Shown: positions 50,559-59,457 of the stretch, one piece after another
How positions within the stretch are numbered: the stretch's first letter is position 1
Layout of the letters: each line of letters opens with the position of its first letter
DNA from: JAGOUU01 sp964609155
GTDB taxonomy: Bacteria; Pseudomonadota; Gammaproteobacteria; JAGOUU01
Assembly (NCBI GenBank): GCA_964609155.1
Contig: CAZSRF010000006.1
Location: forward strand, 7,131-71,130
Direction: 5' to 3'
Length of the DNA stretch: 64,000 bases
The notes under the pieces: model-generated
Database searches by the model: none
What the model was told of the DNA's origin: nothing
The model's input: the letters and a program-made list of their open reading frames with translations, nothing else
Made by a program: the position numbers and the translations under genes

Positions 50559-51050
50559 TTAATAAGTAACTGTAACCGTTACGGTGTCTGTGTATGCTAA
50601 AGCTAACACAACCTGGCTAGCAGGGATCTGGCCATAAGCAGTTAGTGTTTGAAGTAATCCAGTACCAGTACCTGTTACAGTATTGGTGCCAATAGTATTA
50701 CCCCAGACAGTGGTGTGTCCACTATCTTGATAAATACTATAAGTCAAAGTTGAGGCTCCATTAGTCATTTTACGTGCTGCAACCGTGGCACCAGTACCTG
50801 TTCCTGCATCCAGTCCAACATTATAGGGCACACTTAATGTGCATGTGACAGATATTGATGCTGTTGCATTTGTTGGGCTAGAGTTAAGAGTAGAATATGA
50901 GCCAAAAGCTAATGTACCTGAGGTAACACTGCAAGCGTTAATAACGGTAGCAGATACCAGAAGCGAGGCTGTTGTAGTGGAACCATATACTGCATTAATA
51001 TTACTTATTAATAAACCAGGAATCAGAAACAATGAGAATTTTGTTTTCAT
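50559..51050 (-). CDS. Major pilin-like SCPU subunit, copy 1
   Basis: 163 residues, the twin of the gene at 49898 with the same signal peptide pattern, Cys spacing and C-terminal strand. It is the first gene of the pilus operon. The flanking DNA of the two copies also looks alike at the 3' end. A promoter should lie in the 185 bases between it and the tmRNA gene; I could not pick one with confidence. Confidence 0.88.
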   Translation of the reverse strand: MKTKFSLFLIPGLLISNINAVYGSTTTASLLVSATVINACSVTSGTLAFGSYSTLNSSPTNATASISVTCTLSVPYNVGLDAGTGTGATVAARKMTNGASTLTYSIYQDSGHTTVWGNTIGTNTVTGTGTGLLQTLTAYGQIPASQVVLALAYTDTVTVTVTY

Positions 51051-51171
51051 TATATGATCACATGCATCTATGTTTGTTATTTAATAATAAGAGATGAAAG
51101 ATGCTCTGTCTATTAATATTAGGTAGATATATGACAGTAAGTATATTTAAGTAAATAACTATACATTCAGA

Positions 51172-51191
51172 TGACAGATCTTATTCTGTCA
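51172..51191 (-). terminator. Stem-loop downstream of tmRNA (possible terminator)
   Basis: TGACAGA and TCTGTCA are separated by six bases, 44 bases after the tmRNA 3' end. In the tmRNA direction there is no long T run after it, so this may be a weak or non-canonical terminator. On the plus strand it is followed by CTTTTGTT. Confidence 0.35.
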
Positions 51192-51234
51192 CTTTTGTTC
51201 ATTTGAGCGAATGCTTGGTGTGCATATAACACAG

Positions 51235-51634
51235 TGGTGGAGGCGGCGGGAATTGAACCCGCGTCCACAAGTCCTATGCCTCTAGATCTACATGTTTAGT
51301 AACGCCTATATTTGACTTAAACCTACTCGGCGCACGGAGTAAATTTAAGCGAGCTCTTAATTTTTAATAGTCAGATTCAGAGCAAACCTTCCTACGATCC
51401 TATATATAGTGACGATGATTTCAACTGTATAGGCACCATTGAGTCATCGGCTGCTCAGTTGTTTAGAAAGAAACAGCTTTTGGACAAGTCAGATTAAGCC
51501 GCTAGGCGATCTGCTTCTCCGTATAGTTTGTCATTTGCAACTATAAAATTGTAACAGGATTTTACGAGGCTAAGTCACAATCCTCGGCATGCCCTAAAAG
51601 GATTCGCAACCCATGTCGAAGCCAGGTCGCCCCC
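51235..51634 (-). ncRNA. ssrA: tmRNA (SsrA)
   Basis: Single-piece tmRNA of about 400 bases. The 5' end GGGGGCG pairs with CGCCTCC next to the encoded ACCA 3' end (acceptor stem). The T-arm GGTTCAATTC is intact. The tag frame runs from a GCA resume codon at 51538 to TAA at 51494 and encodes ANDKLYGEADRLAA, ending in the usual Leu-Ala-Ala degron. It rescues stalled ribosomes together with SmpB, which is encoded 1.3 kb away. Confidence 0.96.
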
Positions 51635-51641
51635 AATCTCT

Positions 51642-51670
51642 AATATAACTTAATAAGCTATAAAAATCAA
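51642..51670 (-). promoter_or_regulatory. tmRNA promoter
   Basis: On the minus strand TTGATT (51670-51665) and TATATT (51647-51642) are 17 bases apart, and the -10 box lies 7 bases from the 5' G of tmRNA. This is the expected placement for a sigma-70 promoter of a stable RNA. Confidence 0.75.
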
Positions 51671-51714
51671 TGAAATAAGCTAGTTAATAGTGTAATAAAA
51701 TCTTCTAACTTAAT

Positions 51715-51743
51715 TTGACATGGGGTAAGTAGTTTGGTATTAT
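51715..51743 (+). promoter_or_regulatory. Strong sigma-70-type promoter for the gene at 51783
   Basis: A perfect TTGACA (51715-51720) and TATTAT (51738-51743) with 17-base spacing; predicted start near 51750. It lies about 45 bases from the divergent tmRNA promoter, so the two promoters face away from each other. Confidence 0.7.
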
Positions 51744-51782
51744 ACTTACTCTCAAGTAATCAATAAGTTAAAATTTATTTTT

Positions 51783-52946
51783 ATGACTAAAATAATGGAT
51801 TCTTTGAAAAAGCTATTTAGCAAAATTTTATTATTAAGACCTGAGTGGCGTTCTACCGGGCAGACCCCAGAAGAAAAGACTCGAGAATATTTAGAACAAT
51901 TTGAATACAATTATCACTATTTTACCCGCTACGAAAGCACAAGGACCTTTGGTCGTGCTTGGTGGTATGCTTTTGGAAGTTCAGCCTTATTCTTTTTTCC
52001 AACATTAGGCTTTATGTTGGATGTTATTACAACATTGATACCTCATTTAAGGACTAATTTTTTAGTGTCGGCTTTAGCTGGTATTACAGGTGTTGTGCCA
52101 TTACCATGGGTTATTGTGGCTTTAATAGGCTGTACCATATTTAGTCTATATCTATCCTATGTTAATTTTACCGATGTTCGCAGTAAATGTAAAAAAGCTT
52201 ATGATAATGAACAAGAATTAAAAGAGTTATTTTGTGAAAATCAGTATAGACGGCAAATGTTGCAATCAAATGGGATCCCTTTACCAGACGACTTGCAGAC
52301 AGTCACCACATCTCCAGTTCCAAGGCCGTATAAAGATATTATGGATAAAATTAAACTTATTTTTTCTATTGCCCTTTATAATGTATTTGGTTCTTATGGT
52401 TGGTTATCAACTTTTGCAGCATTCACTGGTGTTAATGTATTTTCTACGATGCCTCTAGTTGTAGGGTTACCTTTTCTTTCGCCGTTGATCTTATCAGCTG
52501 CGTTTGCCTTACTGTCACTTGGTGCAGCTTTGTGGGTTAGTGGTCTTGTAGATGTTAAGTATAATTATCACAGTGATAAGCAAAAATGGTCAATTAGTGA
52601 AATAAAGCGTCAAAATCAATTAGTAGCAGTAGCTGGAAAAGCGAGGTTAGGAGAAAATTGGACGATAATTACGGATAGCCCAGAAGATAATACTCGCAGG
52701 CTTGAAAAAGAGAATTTTTTAACTAGATATAGAATTCTGATGGAGCTTAAGAAAGAGAAAACTGAGAATGTGGGAAATAGGAACTTAGATGCTCAGCAGG
52801 TAGAAGCTAAAGCAGCGGTGAACGAATGCCCTACAGATGGTTTAAGCTTGTTTCGTGATGCCACAATGCTGTTTCGTAGTGCAAGCCAGAGTGATTTAAG
52901 GCCCCAAGCTCAGCTTCATCAACCTAGAGCGCCCAGGCCTTTATAA
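51783..52946 (+). CDS. Unknown multi-pass membrane protein (387 aa), effector candidate
   Basis: I do not recognise the family. Hydrophobic segments near 60-85, 95-130, 195-215 and 225-260 suggest four or five membrane helices in two groups, each followed by a Lys-rich polar stretch. The tail from about 260 is hydrophilic and ends Pro/Arg-rich. It has a consensus promoter, so expression may be strong. Its position between ssrA and smpB, normally near neighbours, points to an inserted gene. The membrane-pair and basic-helix pattern recalls the unknown protein at 29644. Confidence 0.55.
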   Translation: MTKIMDSLKKLFSKILLLRPEWRSTGQTPEEKTREYLEQFEYNYHYFTRYESTRTFGRAWWYAFGSSALFFFPTLGFMLDVITTLIPHLRTNFLVSALAGITGVVPLPWVIVALIGCTIFSLYLSYVNFTDVRSKCKKAYDNEQELKELFCENQYRRQMLQSNGIPLPDDLQTVTTSPVPRPYKDIMDKIKLIFSIALYNVFGSYGWLSTFAAFTGVNVFSTMPLVVGLPFLSPLILSAAFALLSLGAALWVSGLVDVKYNYHSDKQKWSISEIKRQNQLVAVAGKARLGENWTIITDSPEDNTRRLEKENFLTRYRILMELKKEKTENVGNRNLDAQQVEAKAAVNECPTDGLSLFRDATMLFRSASQSDLRPQAQLHQPRAPRPL

Positions 52947-52977
52947 GATAAAATAAGGCAGACATAAAGTAAAAAAG

Positions 52978-53454
52978 TTAATTAAGGTTGTATTTTTTAC
53001 TTTCTCTTTGAGCGTCTCGCTCTTTAACGGTTGCCCGTTTATCATGAAGTTTTTTACCTTTTACTAAAGCAATCTCAACTTTAACTTTATTTCTTTTCCA
53101 GTATAGAGACAAAGGTACTAACGTAAAACCTTTTTGCTCTACGCTGCCAATCAGCTTGGCTAGTTCTGCACGGTGTAAAAGTAATTTTCTAGTACGCCTT
53201 GGATCTGGGTCAATATGAGTCGATGCACTAAGAAGCGGAGAGATAAGGGCACCAAATAAAAAAGCCTCGTGATTTCTAATTAATATATGGCTATCTACTA
53301 GTTGTATTTTTCCAGCGCGCAAGCTTTTGACTTCCCAACCTTGTAGCGCAATTCCAGCTTCAAATTTTGTATGTATTTCATACTCAAAGCGGGCTTTTTT
53401 ATTATAGATAATGGTATTATCTGTAGCATTAGATTTGCTATTTTTCTTGGACAT
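52978..53454 (-). CDS. smpB: SsrA-binding protein SmpB
   Basis: 158 residues. KKARFEYEIHTKFEAGIALQGWEVKSLRAG, LLLHRAE and KGKKLHDKRATVKERD are SmpB signatures; the C-terminal basic tail that reaches the decoding centre is present. It binds tmRNA. It is divergent from ratA with 90 bases between the starts. Confidence 0.97.
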   Translation of the reverse strand: MSKKNSKSNATDNTIIYNKKARFEYEIHTKFEAGIALQGWEVKSLRAGKIQLVDSHILIRNHEAFLFGALISPLLSASTHIDPDPRRTRKLLLHRAELAKLIGSVEQKGFTLVPLSLYWKRNKVKVEIALVKGKKLHDKRATVKERDAQRESKKYNLN

Positions 53455-53544
53455 ACTCTCAGGCTTAAATTTTTATTATCTCTTAAACTAAATTCTAGGT
53501 ATAATAGCATATGATAACATATAAATAGCAGATAGCAGACTTGT

Positions 53545-53976
53545 ATGACAGCCATAAAAAAAGAGCTGATTGTCCCTTACTCATGCGAGCAAATGTTTAA
53601 TTTAGTTAACGATATAGAGCGTTATCCGGAGTTTTTGGATTGGTGCTATTCTGCAAAAATAATAGAATATACAGCTAATGAAATAGTTGCGGAACTCACC
53701 ATTAGCTATAGTGGAATAGACAAATCTTTTACTACAACAAATACCTTAGTGAGTAGCAATAAGATCATGATGAATCTTGTTGAGGGGCCCTTTAAGCATT
53801 TAACAGGTACTTGGGATTTTATTGCAATTAATAATCAAGGATGCAAGGTAGAATTTAAGTTAGATTTTGAATTTAGTAATTACTTTGTCTCTCTTATGTT
53901 TGGAAAAGTATTTCAAGAAATTGCTGAGAGAATTGTAAATAACTTTAGTCAACGGGCGCAGGATATTTATGGATAA
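53545..53976 (+). CDS. ratA: RatA, SRPBCC/START-type protein
   Basis: 143 residues. VPYSCEQMFNLVNDIERYPEFLDWC, LTISYSGIDKSFTT and VNNFSQRA mark the RatA/COQ10 family. RatA has been described as a ribosome-association toxin; the family also includes coenzyme Q-binding proteins. It overlaps ratB by eight bases. Confidence 0.93.
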   Translation: MTAIKKELIVPYSCEQMFNLVNDIERYPEFLDWCYSAKIIEYTANEIVAELTISYSGIDKSFTTTNTLVSSNKIMMNLVEGPFKHLTGTWDFIAINNQGCKVEFKLDFEFSNYFVSLMFGKVFQEIAERIVNNFSQRAQDIYG

Positions 53977-54271
53977 CATAACAACAATTGATGTTATCTA
54001 TCCTTTAGAACAATATCAAAGAATTTTTAGGGTAAAGGTTACAGATATTTCAGATAACCCATCTATTCTAGAGGTTATTAATAAATCGGGTATTCTAGAT
54101 TATTACCCACAAATAAATTTAAATATTAATCCTATAGGCATAAATAGTGAATTAAAGAAACTAGATGATGTAGTTAAACCTTTTGACAGGATTGAGATTT
54201 ATCGGCCATTGGTAAAAGATCCAATGACCGCACGTAGGATGCGAGCCAAAGAACAAAGAGCAAAGAGATAA
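53969..54271 (+). CDS. ratB: RatB/RnfH family ubiquitin-like fold protein
   Basis: 100 residues. VIYPLEQYQRIFRVKV at the start, a ubiquitin-like strand-helix pattern, and DRIEIYRPLVKDPMTARRMRA at the C-terminus define UPF0125. Function not firmly known. It forms an operon with ratA. Its stop is immediately followed by the stop of the convergent bamE. Confidence 0.93.
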   Translation: MDNITTIDVIYPLEQYQRIFRVKVTDISDNPSILEVINKSGILDYYPQINLNINPIGINSELKKLDDVVKPFDRIEIYRPLVKDPMTARRMRAKEQRAKR

Positions 54272-54730
54272 TTAATTCACTCTTTTTTCTTCTCTGATAT
54301 CAGATAAAAGCTCATCTTGATTAAATGTTAGGATTAGATTTTCTGCTCCTTTGACCAAGCCAGACTCTGCATTATGATAGACATAAAGCCATTGATTTTT
54401 TGCCGGTGATTCAGATAACACAGACGTACCAAGTAATAATTTAACCTGAGGCTTTGTCATCCCTATGTGTAATTGTTCTAGCATTTCGGCGGTAATGACG
54501 TTACCTTGTTGGATGTCTATTTTATAAGGGTGAAGCCAGCTGGTCAATTTATTTTGATATAGCTTCTTTGAAATTAAACTATCTTCAGAAGGAACAGCTT
54601 GTGATGAGCGAGAAAGAATAGAGTTTTGAGTCATTTTTTCGTTTTTATTTGTTTGCGTACAGCTGCACAATAAGGCTAAGTTTAAAAGAGATAGACTAAT
54701 AATATAGGGAAAGCGAGTAAAATATGTCAT
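54272..54730 (-). CDS. bamE: Outer-membrane assembly lipoprotein BamE
   Basis: About 152 residues from ATG 54730, which places a lipoprotein signal peptide at the N-terminus with lipobox-like LLCSC. The mature protein has the SmpA/OmlA signatures TAEMLEQLHIGMTKPQVKLLLG and a Y-V-Y-H strand. It is part of the BAM complex that folds outer-membrane proteins. It is divergent from fur, as is typical for gammaproteobacteria. Confidence 0.9.
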   Translation of the reverse strand: MTYFTRFPYIISLSLLNLALLCSCTQTNKNEKMTQNSILSRSSQAVPSEDSLISKKLYQNKLTSWLHPYKIDIQQGNVITAEMLEQLHIGMTKPQVKLLLGTSVLSESPAKNQWLYVYHNAESGLVKGAENLILTFNQDELLSDIREEKRVN

Positions 54731-54816
54731 AAGCAGTGGGTGTAATTGATATATATATTTTATAAAACTACAGCTATAATACACGATTAAGTAATTTATT
54801 TTAAGAGGGAATTTGT

Positions 54817-55227
54817 TTGAGTAACGATGATTTAAAGCGAGTAGGGTTAAAGATCACCTTGCCAAGAATTAAAATCTTACAGATATTAGAGACTTCTGAG
54901 AAAAGGCATATATCTGCAGAAGAAATTTACCATCAGCTATTAGCACAATCCGAAGATGTTGGCCTTGCGACAGTTTATCGAGTTCTAACCCAGTTTGAGG
55001 CTGCTGGCTTGGTGAGTAGGCTGAGATTTGATAATGAGCACTCAGTCTTTGAATTACAAAAAAATGATCATCATGACCATTTAGTTTGTGTTAACTGTGG
55101 TACCGTATCTGAGTTTGTTGATGAAGTAATTGAAAACAGACAGATTGAGATAGCTAAAAAAAATAACTTTAAGTTAACTGATCACGCTATGATTCTCTAC
55201 GGTGTTTGTAGCCACTGTCTTAAATAG
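54817..55227 (+). CDS. fur: Ferric uptake regulator
   Basis: 136 residues from TTG 54817, supported by an AAGAGGGA ribosome site six bases upstream and by alignment of MSNDDLKRVGLKITLPRIKIL with Fur N-termini. ISAEEIYHQL and VGLATVYRVL form the winged helix; HHDHLVCVNCG carries the metal ligands and a further CxxC (CSHC) is at the C-terminus. It represses iron uptake genes when Fe2+ is bound. Confidence 0.96.
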   Translation: MSNDDLKRVGLKITLPRIKILQILETSEKRHISAEEIYHQLLAQSEDVGLATVYRVLTQFEAAGLVSRLRFDNEHSVFELQKNDHHDHLVCVNCGTVSEFVDEVIENRQIEIAKKNNFKLTDHAMILYGVCSHCLK

Positions 55228-55276
55228 TGCACTATTTTATATATCTTTTATACATCTGCACATCTGCACATCTGCA

Positions 55277-56506
55277 TTAAGTCCTACCACGAGGTGTGGT
55301 TCGGCCAGAAGAGATCGGTGAGTCTGGACGAGGGGTTGATGGGGTGGTGCTAGATGCAAACTCAGAATGGTCATCTAAAATGGTAGCTTTTGGAGACTCT
55401 CCAGGGAATTGTTGATGATGTAGTGCAAGAGCGCGGCTGGTAACTATATGCAGCAAAGCAGATGCTATTTGTTCTTTTGCTGCGCAAAGCATTAAAGCTA
55501 TTAGTTCGGATCTTGTTTTAGCATGTAGAGCGTTGCCAGATGCATCTTGATAACGCAGCTGGAGTCCCATATGATTAGCCAAAAGTTGATAGTATGTCAA
55601 TTTTTTATCGTCAGGCAATTTGTCGATGTTCTCTAAGGCAACCTGTATATTTTCAGTTAATCTTGCTAGGTTTTCTCCGGAAGTCATTTCTCGAACAACT
55701 TCTTTAAATTCTTTTGAGGATGTAATATCTGGGTAGTCATTGAAATGATTGGTAGGCACGGCTCCTTTAGCATGAGTAGCTTTTTTGGCAATGACAGCTT
55801 TTCTTGCATCAATAGGCTTAACGGCAGCTTTTTCTTCAAGATATTTTGCTTTCCCTAGATTAGCAAATGCCCATCCATGGTCTATTTTACAAAAATGAAA
55901 TTTACCATCCTCGCCTCGATAGAGTCCAATATTTTTCGGTTGAACATCATAATCACCTACTAAATAAGCGGATACTAAGAGTTGTGATAATTCTCGACGT
56001 AATCTTGATCGTTCAGTCAGAGTTAAAGGGCTATCTGCATCATCTAATAAAAAACTTACGAGCCTTCTTTTATTAGATCCAAACAAAGGATTAGCTCCAA
56101 ACATGGGTATCATGACAGGATCGTCAGATCTTAAGCCAAGCCATTTTACACCCTTGATATCAACTAATTGAGTAAAAGAAGGAAAAGCTTCAGAACGTAC
56201 ATAAACTTGTTTTTCAGTTTTTTCAGTACTAATTGCAAAACGTGCAGGAGCAATCAAAGCACCTATCTGCGGATTAGGATTCGTTTCTGCAGGGATTAAC
56301 CCTTGCATCAAGCTACTGGCAACCACTTCAATAGCATCATCAGCAGGATAGTCTAAAGAGCTTTTGATAAAATAGCGTCGCCCACGAGATTCATATTGTC
56401 TGGCTATTTCAGCTTTCTTCTGCGCTCCTCCCATCTTCCCAATACGTACGTATTCTTGTAAAGAACTATCAACTTCAAGTTGAACAGTGGGTTTGGTGCT
56501 ACTCAT
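55277..56506 (-). CDS. Protein/lipid kinase-fold protein (PI3/4-kinase- or HipA-like), effector candidate
   Basis: 409 residues, no signal peptide. Possible kinase landmarks: RYFIKS (K48, ATP-binding Lys), E60 in the following helix, GDYDVQPKN (D187 and N192, or D185) as catalytic loop, and KIDHG (D209) in place of DFG. The loop order G-D-x-D-x(4)-N then I-D-H-G fits PI3/PI4-kinase and HipA-type kinases better than Hanks-type ones. The C-terminal 25 residues are Ser/Thr-Pro-Arg repeats (STPRPDSP, TTPRGR). It lies between fur and recN, normally adjacent housekeeping genes. Substrate unknown. Confidence 0.6.
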   Translation of the reverse strand: MSSTKPTVQLEVDSSLQEYVRIGKMGGAQKKAEIARQYESRGRRYFIKSSLDYPADDAIEVVASSLMQGLIPAETNPNPQIGALIAPARFAISTEKTEKQVYVRSEAFPSFTQLVDIKGVKWLGLRSDDPVMIPMFGANPLFGSNKRRLVSFLLDDADSPLTLTERSRLRRELSQLLVSAYLVGDYDVQPKNIGLYRGEDGKFHFCKIDHGWAFANLGKAKYLEEKAAVKPIDARKAVIAKKATHAKGAVPTNHFNDYPDITSSKEFKEVVREMTSGENLARLTENIQVALENIDKLPDDKKLTYYQLLANHMGLQLRYQDASGNALHAKTRSELIALMLCAAKEQIASALLHIVTSRALALHHQQFPGESPKATILDDHSEFASSTTPSTPRPDSPISSGRTTPRGRT

Positions 56507-56659
56507 ATATTAAGATTGTTAGGTTAGTACACTTAATATATTATCTATAGCACAAAAAAAAGATGTTGATTGAATAACTGATTGTTATTAAAAAGAATAG
56601 AGTATTACTTGATAATTTTATCAGAAAACAAGTAGTTAGGGATGTTTGCAAGCAGATAG

Positions 56660-58381
56660 TTAACTTGTTGATCTCTCTAACAGTTCTTTTGCATGAGCGA
56701 GAGTCTGCTTAGTGATAGTTAATCCACCAATCATTCTGGCAAGCTCATTGATACGTTCGGCTTGATTTAAGTATTCTATATGAGTGACTGTAGCTTTATT
56801 AACTTTTGATTTACTAACTTTTATATGATAATTAGCTTGGGCAGCAACTTGGGCTAAATGGGTAACACACATCACTTGTGTGGAGCCTCCTATTTTGCTC
56901 AACATTTGCCCTACTATCTGAGCGGTGCCGCCGCCAATACCAACATCTACTTCGTCGAAAATTAAACTAGGGGTGCCCTCAACTTCAGCTGTAACAACTT
57001 GGGTGGCAAGTGCTATACGAGATAATTCTCCTCCTGAGACACCTTGTGATAAAGGTGTTAAGTTTTGATCGCAATTGGTCTTCACTAAAAAGACGCAGGT
57101 TTCTAACCCGTTTATACTGGGCTCTATAGTATCAGTATTCGTTGTCTGGGTGCTTGGTAATATTATAGATAATAAGGCGCCTTCCATACGTAATTTTTGT
57201 ATTAGTTTGGTAAGCTCTTTGCTAAGTTTATTAGCTGCTATTTTACGCTGTTGTGATAATAGCTCAGCTAAGCGTTTATATTCTTGTTCGGTAAAAATTA
57301 AGTCTTTTTGCAATTTTTCAATTAAGTCGCTTTGGGAGCTCAAATTATTTAATTCTAAGTTTAGATAATTATAAAATCCTGTAAGTTTATCAGGAGTGGT
57401 TTTATACTTTCTGGCTAAGTCTTGTATTTTAGAGATTCTTTTATCTAAAATATCCATTGTTTGGGGATCAGATTCTAATTTATTTAAAAAACTTTGTAAG
57501 CTGTAGCCTGCTTCATTAATATTGACTATTGCTTGATTAAGAAGCTCAGAAATATTAGTAATTGCAGGTTGATCAGATTGAATATTAGCTAAAATATTAA
57601 TTAGTTGATTTAATTGTTGTGATACGCTTGGGCGGTCAATATCAGACTCCTCAAGAATATAATGTATTGTGTTGAGTTTATGGGTATATTCTTCTTGGTT
57701 AGCAAGCAGGAGATAACGCTGATTTATCTCCTCCCATTCGCCATGTATAAGATGAGCAGAATCTAACTCAGCTATCTGAAACTCTAAAAGTTGTTTACGA
57801 GCTTGCAATTGGTTTTGTTTGTGTAATTCGTCTTGTAATGCATGTTTTATTCTATTCCAAGCTTGGTATAGGCTGCTGACTTTCTGAGCCAGTTCACGTG
57901 TGCGGCCATAATTATCTAAAATTTTTAATTGAGTCGATTCTTTGAGCAAATTTAAATGCTCATGCTGACCATGAATGTAAATTAGCAGTTGTCCTATCTG
58001 TTTTAATTGCTGAAGATTTGCCGGGATATGATTAATGGATGCTTTTGACTTAAGTACAGATGTATTGTTTTTTATCGTATTTTCTATAGTACGAGAAATG
58101 ATACACTCAGAATTTTCTGTTAAAAAGTTATGACTTTTAAGCCATTCATAAGCTTGATTGTTATCTGTTTGCGTCAGATCAAATACGGCGGTAATTTGTG
58201 CTTTGGTATTATTGGCTACTAAACTTGGTTCACAACGATTACCTTTGGCTAGATTAATGGCATCTAACATAATAGATTTACCAGCACCTGTTTCTCCAGT
58301 AAGACATGTCATGCCAGATTTAAAAGAGATATGAATATGTTTTAATAAAGCTAAGTTGTCGATGATTAATTCTTGTAACAT
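56660..58381 (-). CDS. recN: DNA repair protein RecN
   Basis: 573 residues, an SMC-like ATPase. LQELIIDNLALLKHIHISF, GETGAGKSIMLDAI (Walker A), long coiled coils from about 150 to 370, GVSGGELSRIALA (signature) and FDEVDVGIGGGTA (Walker B and D-loop). It gathers double-strand breaks for RecA repair. LexA-box-like sequence was not noted in its upstream region. Confidence 0.95.
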   Translation of the reverse strand: MLQELIIDNLALLKHIHISFKSGMTCLTGETGAGKSIMLDAINLAKGNRCEPSLVANNTKAQITAVFDLTQTDNNQAYEWLKSHNFLTENSECIISRTIENTIKNNTSVLKSKASINHIPANLQQLKQIGQLLIYIHGQHEHLNLLKESTQLKILDNYGRTRELAQKVSSLYQAWNRIKHALQDELHKQNQLQARKQLLEFQIAELDSAHLIHGEWEEINQRYLLLANQEEYTHKLNTIHYILEESDIDRPSVSQQLNQLINILANIQSDQPAITNISELLNQAIVNINEAGYSLQSFLNKLESDPQTMDILDKRISKIQDLARKYKTTPDKLTGFYNYLNLELNNLSSQSDLIEKLQKDLIFTEQEYKRLAELLSQQRKIAANKLSKELTKLIQKLRMEGALLSIILPSTQTTNTDTIEPSINGLETCVFLVKTNCDQNLTPLSQGVSGGELSRIALATQVVTAEVEGTPSLIFDEVDVGIGGGTAQIVGQMLSKIGGSTQVMCVTHLAQVAAQANYHIKVSKSKVNKATVTHIEYLNQAERINELARMIGGLTITKQTLAHAKELLERSTS

Positions 58382-58491
58382 AGTGTGTAATTTAAGTATG
58401 TATTATCTTAAAGTATAGTCATTTATTTTTTCTTGCTAACGAGAATAAAATTTTTACTATAGTAACAAAATATGTAACGTTTAGCTGGTTT

Positions 58492-59370
58492 TTAAACTAA
58501 TTTTGTACCCCAATGCAGCTTACGTCGCAGAGTCTCATAATAGTTATAGTCTAAAGGATGTAGCAAGTGCAGTATTTTTTCTGATTTATAAATCTCTATT
58601 ATATTATCTTCACCCAATATTTCTATAGCTTGACCATCGCAGCTAACGCCAGGTCTAAAACTGTTGTTTACAGGTATAATACTAATTTTAGATTGATTAG
58701 ATATGACTATGGGGCGGCTAGTTAAGTTATGTGGTAGCATAGGTACTAAAAGTAACGCCTTGAGATCTGGAGTTATAATAGGACCACCACCAGACAATGC
58801 ATAAGCTGTTGAGCCAGTGGGAGTAGAAATAATCAATCCATCAGATCGTTGAGAGTAAACAAATTGATTGTCTATATAAACCTCAAATTCAATCATTCTA
58901 GTCATGCCACCAGAGTTGATTACAACTTCATTGACAGCATCGATAGTTTTTTTAATTTTATTATTTTCAAGTATATTAGCGTGTAAAAGAAACATCTCAT
59001 GACGAATGTATTCGCCATTTAAAACTTTATGTAGTTTTACATTGATATCATCCGGAGCAATGTCTGTGAGAAAACCTAATCTTCCTCTGTGTATTCCAAT
59101 AACTGATAAATTGTAGTCAGCAAGTGCTCTAGCTGCATGAAGGATACTGCCATCACCACCCACAACTACAGCTAAATCGCATTTTTCACCAATTTCTTGA
59201 CGTGATACAACGGGGAATCTTGGATTGGGAATTAATTCAGCGGTTTCTTGGTCTATTAAAACAGAAACGTTGCTTGTGTTTAGAAAGTCACAAACAATAT
59301 CTAGCGTGGATTCTATATTATGACGCGATGCTCGGCCGATAATGCCAATTTGTTTGAATTTATAACTCAT
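58492..59370 (-). CDS. nadK: NAD kinase
   Basis: 292 residues. VVVGGDGSILHAAR is the GGDGS phosphate-binding motif; GIHRGRLGFLTDI, NEVVINSGGMTRMIEFE and RSDGLIISTPTGSTAYALSGGGPI follow. It phosphorylates NAD+ to NADP+. It is divergent from uup and upstream of recN on the same strand, 110 bases apart. Confidence 0.96.
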   Translation of the reverse strand: MSYKFKQIGIIGRASRHNIESTLDIVCDFLNTSNVSVLIDQETAELIPNPRFPVVSRQEIGEKCDLAVVVGGDGSILHAARALADYNLSVIGIHRGRLGFLTDIAPDDINVKLHKVLNGEYIRHEMFLLHANILENNKIKKTIDAVNEVVINSGGMTRMIEFEVYIDNQFVYSQRSDGLIISTPTGSTAYALSGGGPIITPDLKALLLVPMLPHNLTSRPIVISNQSKISIIPVNNSFRPGVSCDGQAIEILGEDNIIEIYKSEKILHLLHPLDYNYYETLRRKLHWGTKLV

Positions 59371-59457
59371 AATATATATTATATACCAAAATCACATCAT
59401 AATCCGTTAGATTATATCAGACTCTAATAGTATACAAAATTTGTAGTGAGCAAGTAA

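Noticed and set aside
51235..51270. tRNA-like T-arm and CCA as a tRNA gene
   Set aside because: It belongs to tmRNA: the matching 5' half lies 360 bases away and a tag frame ends in Leu-Ala-Ala.
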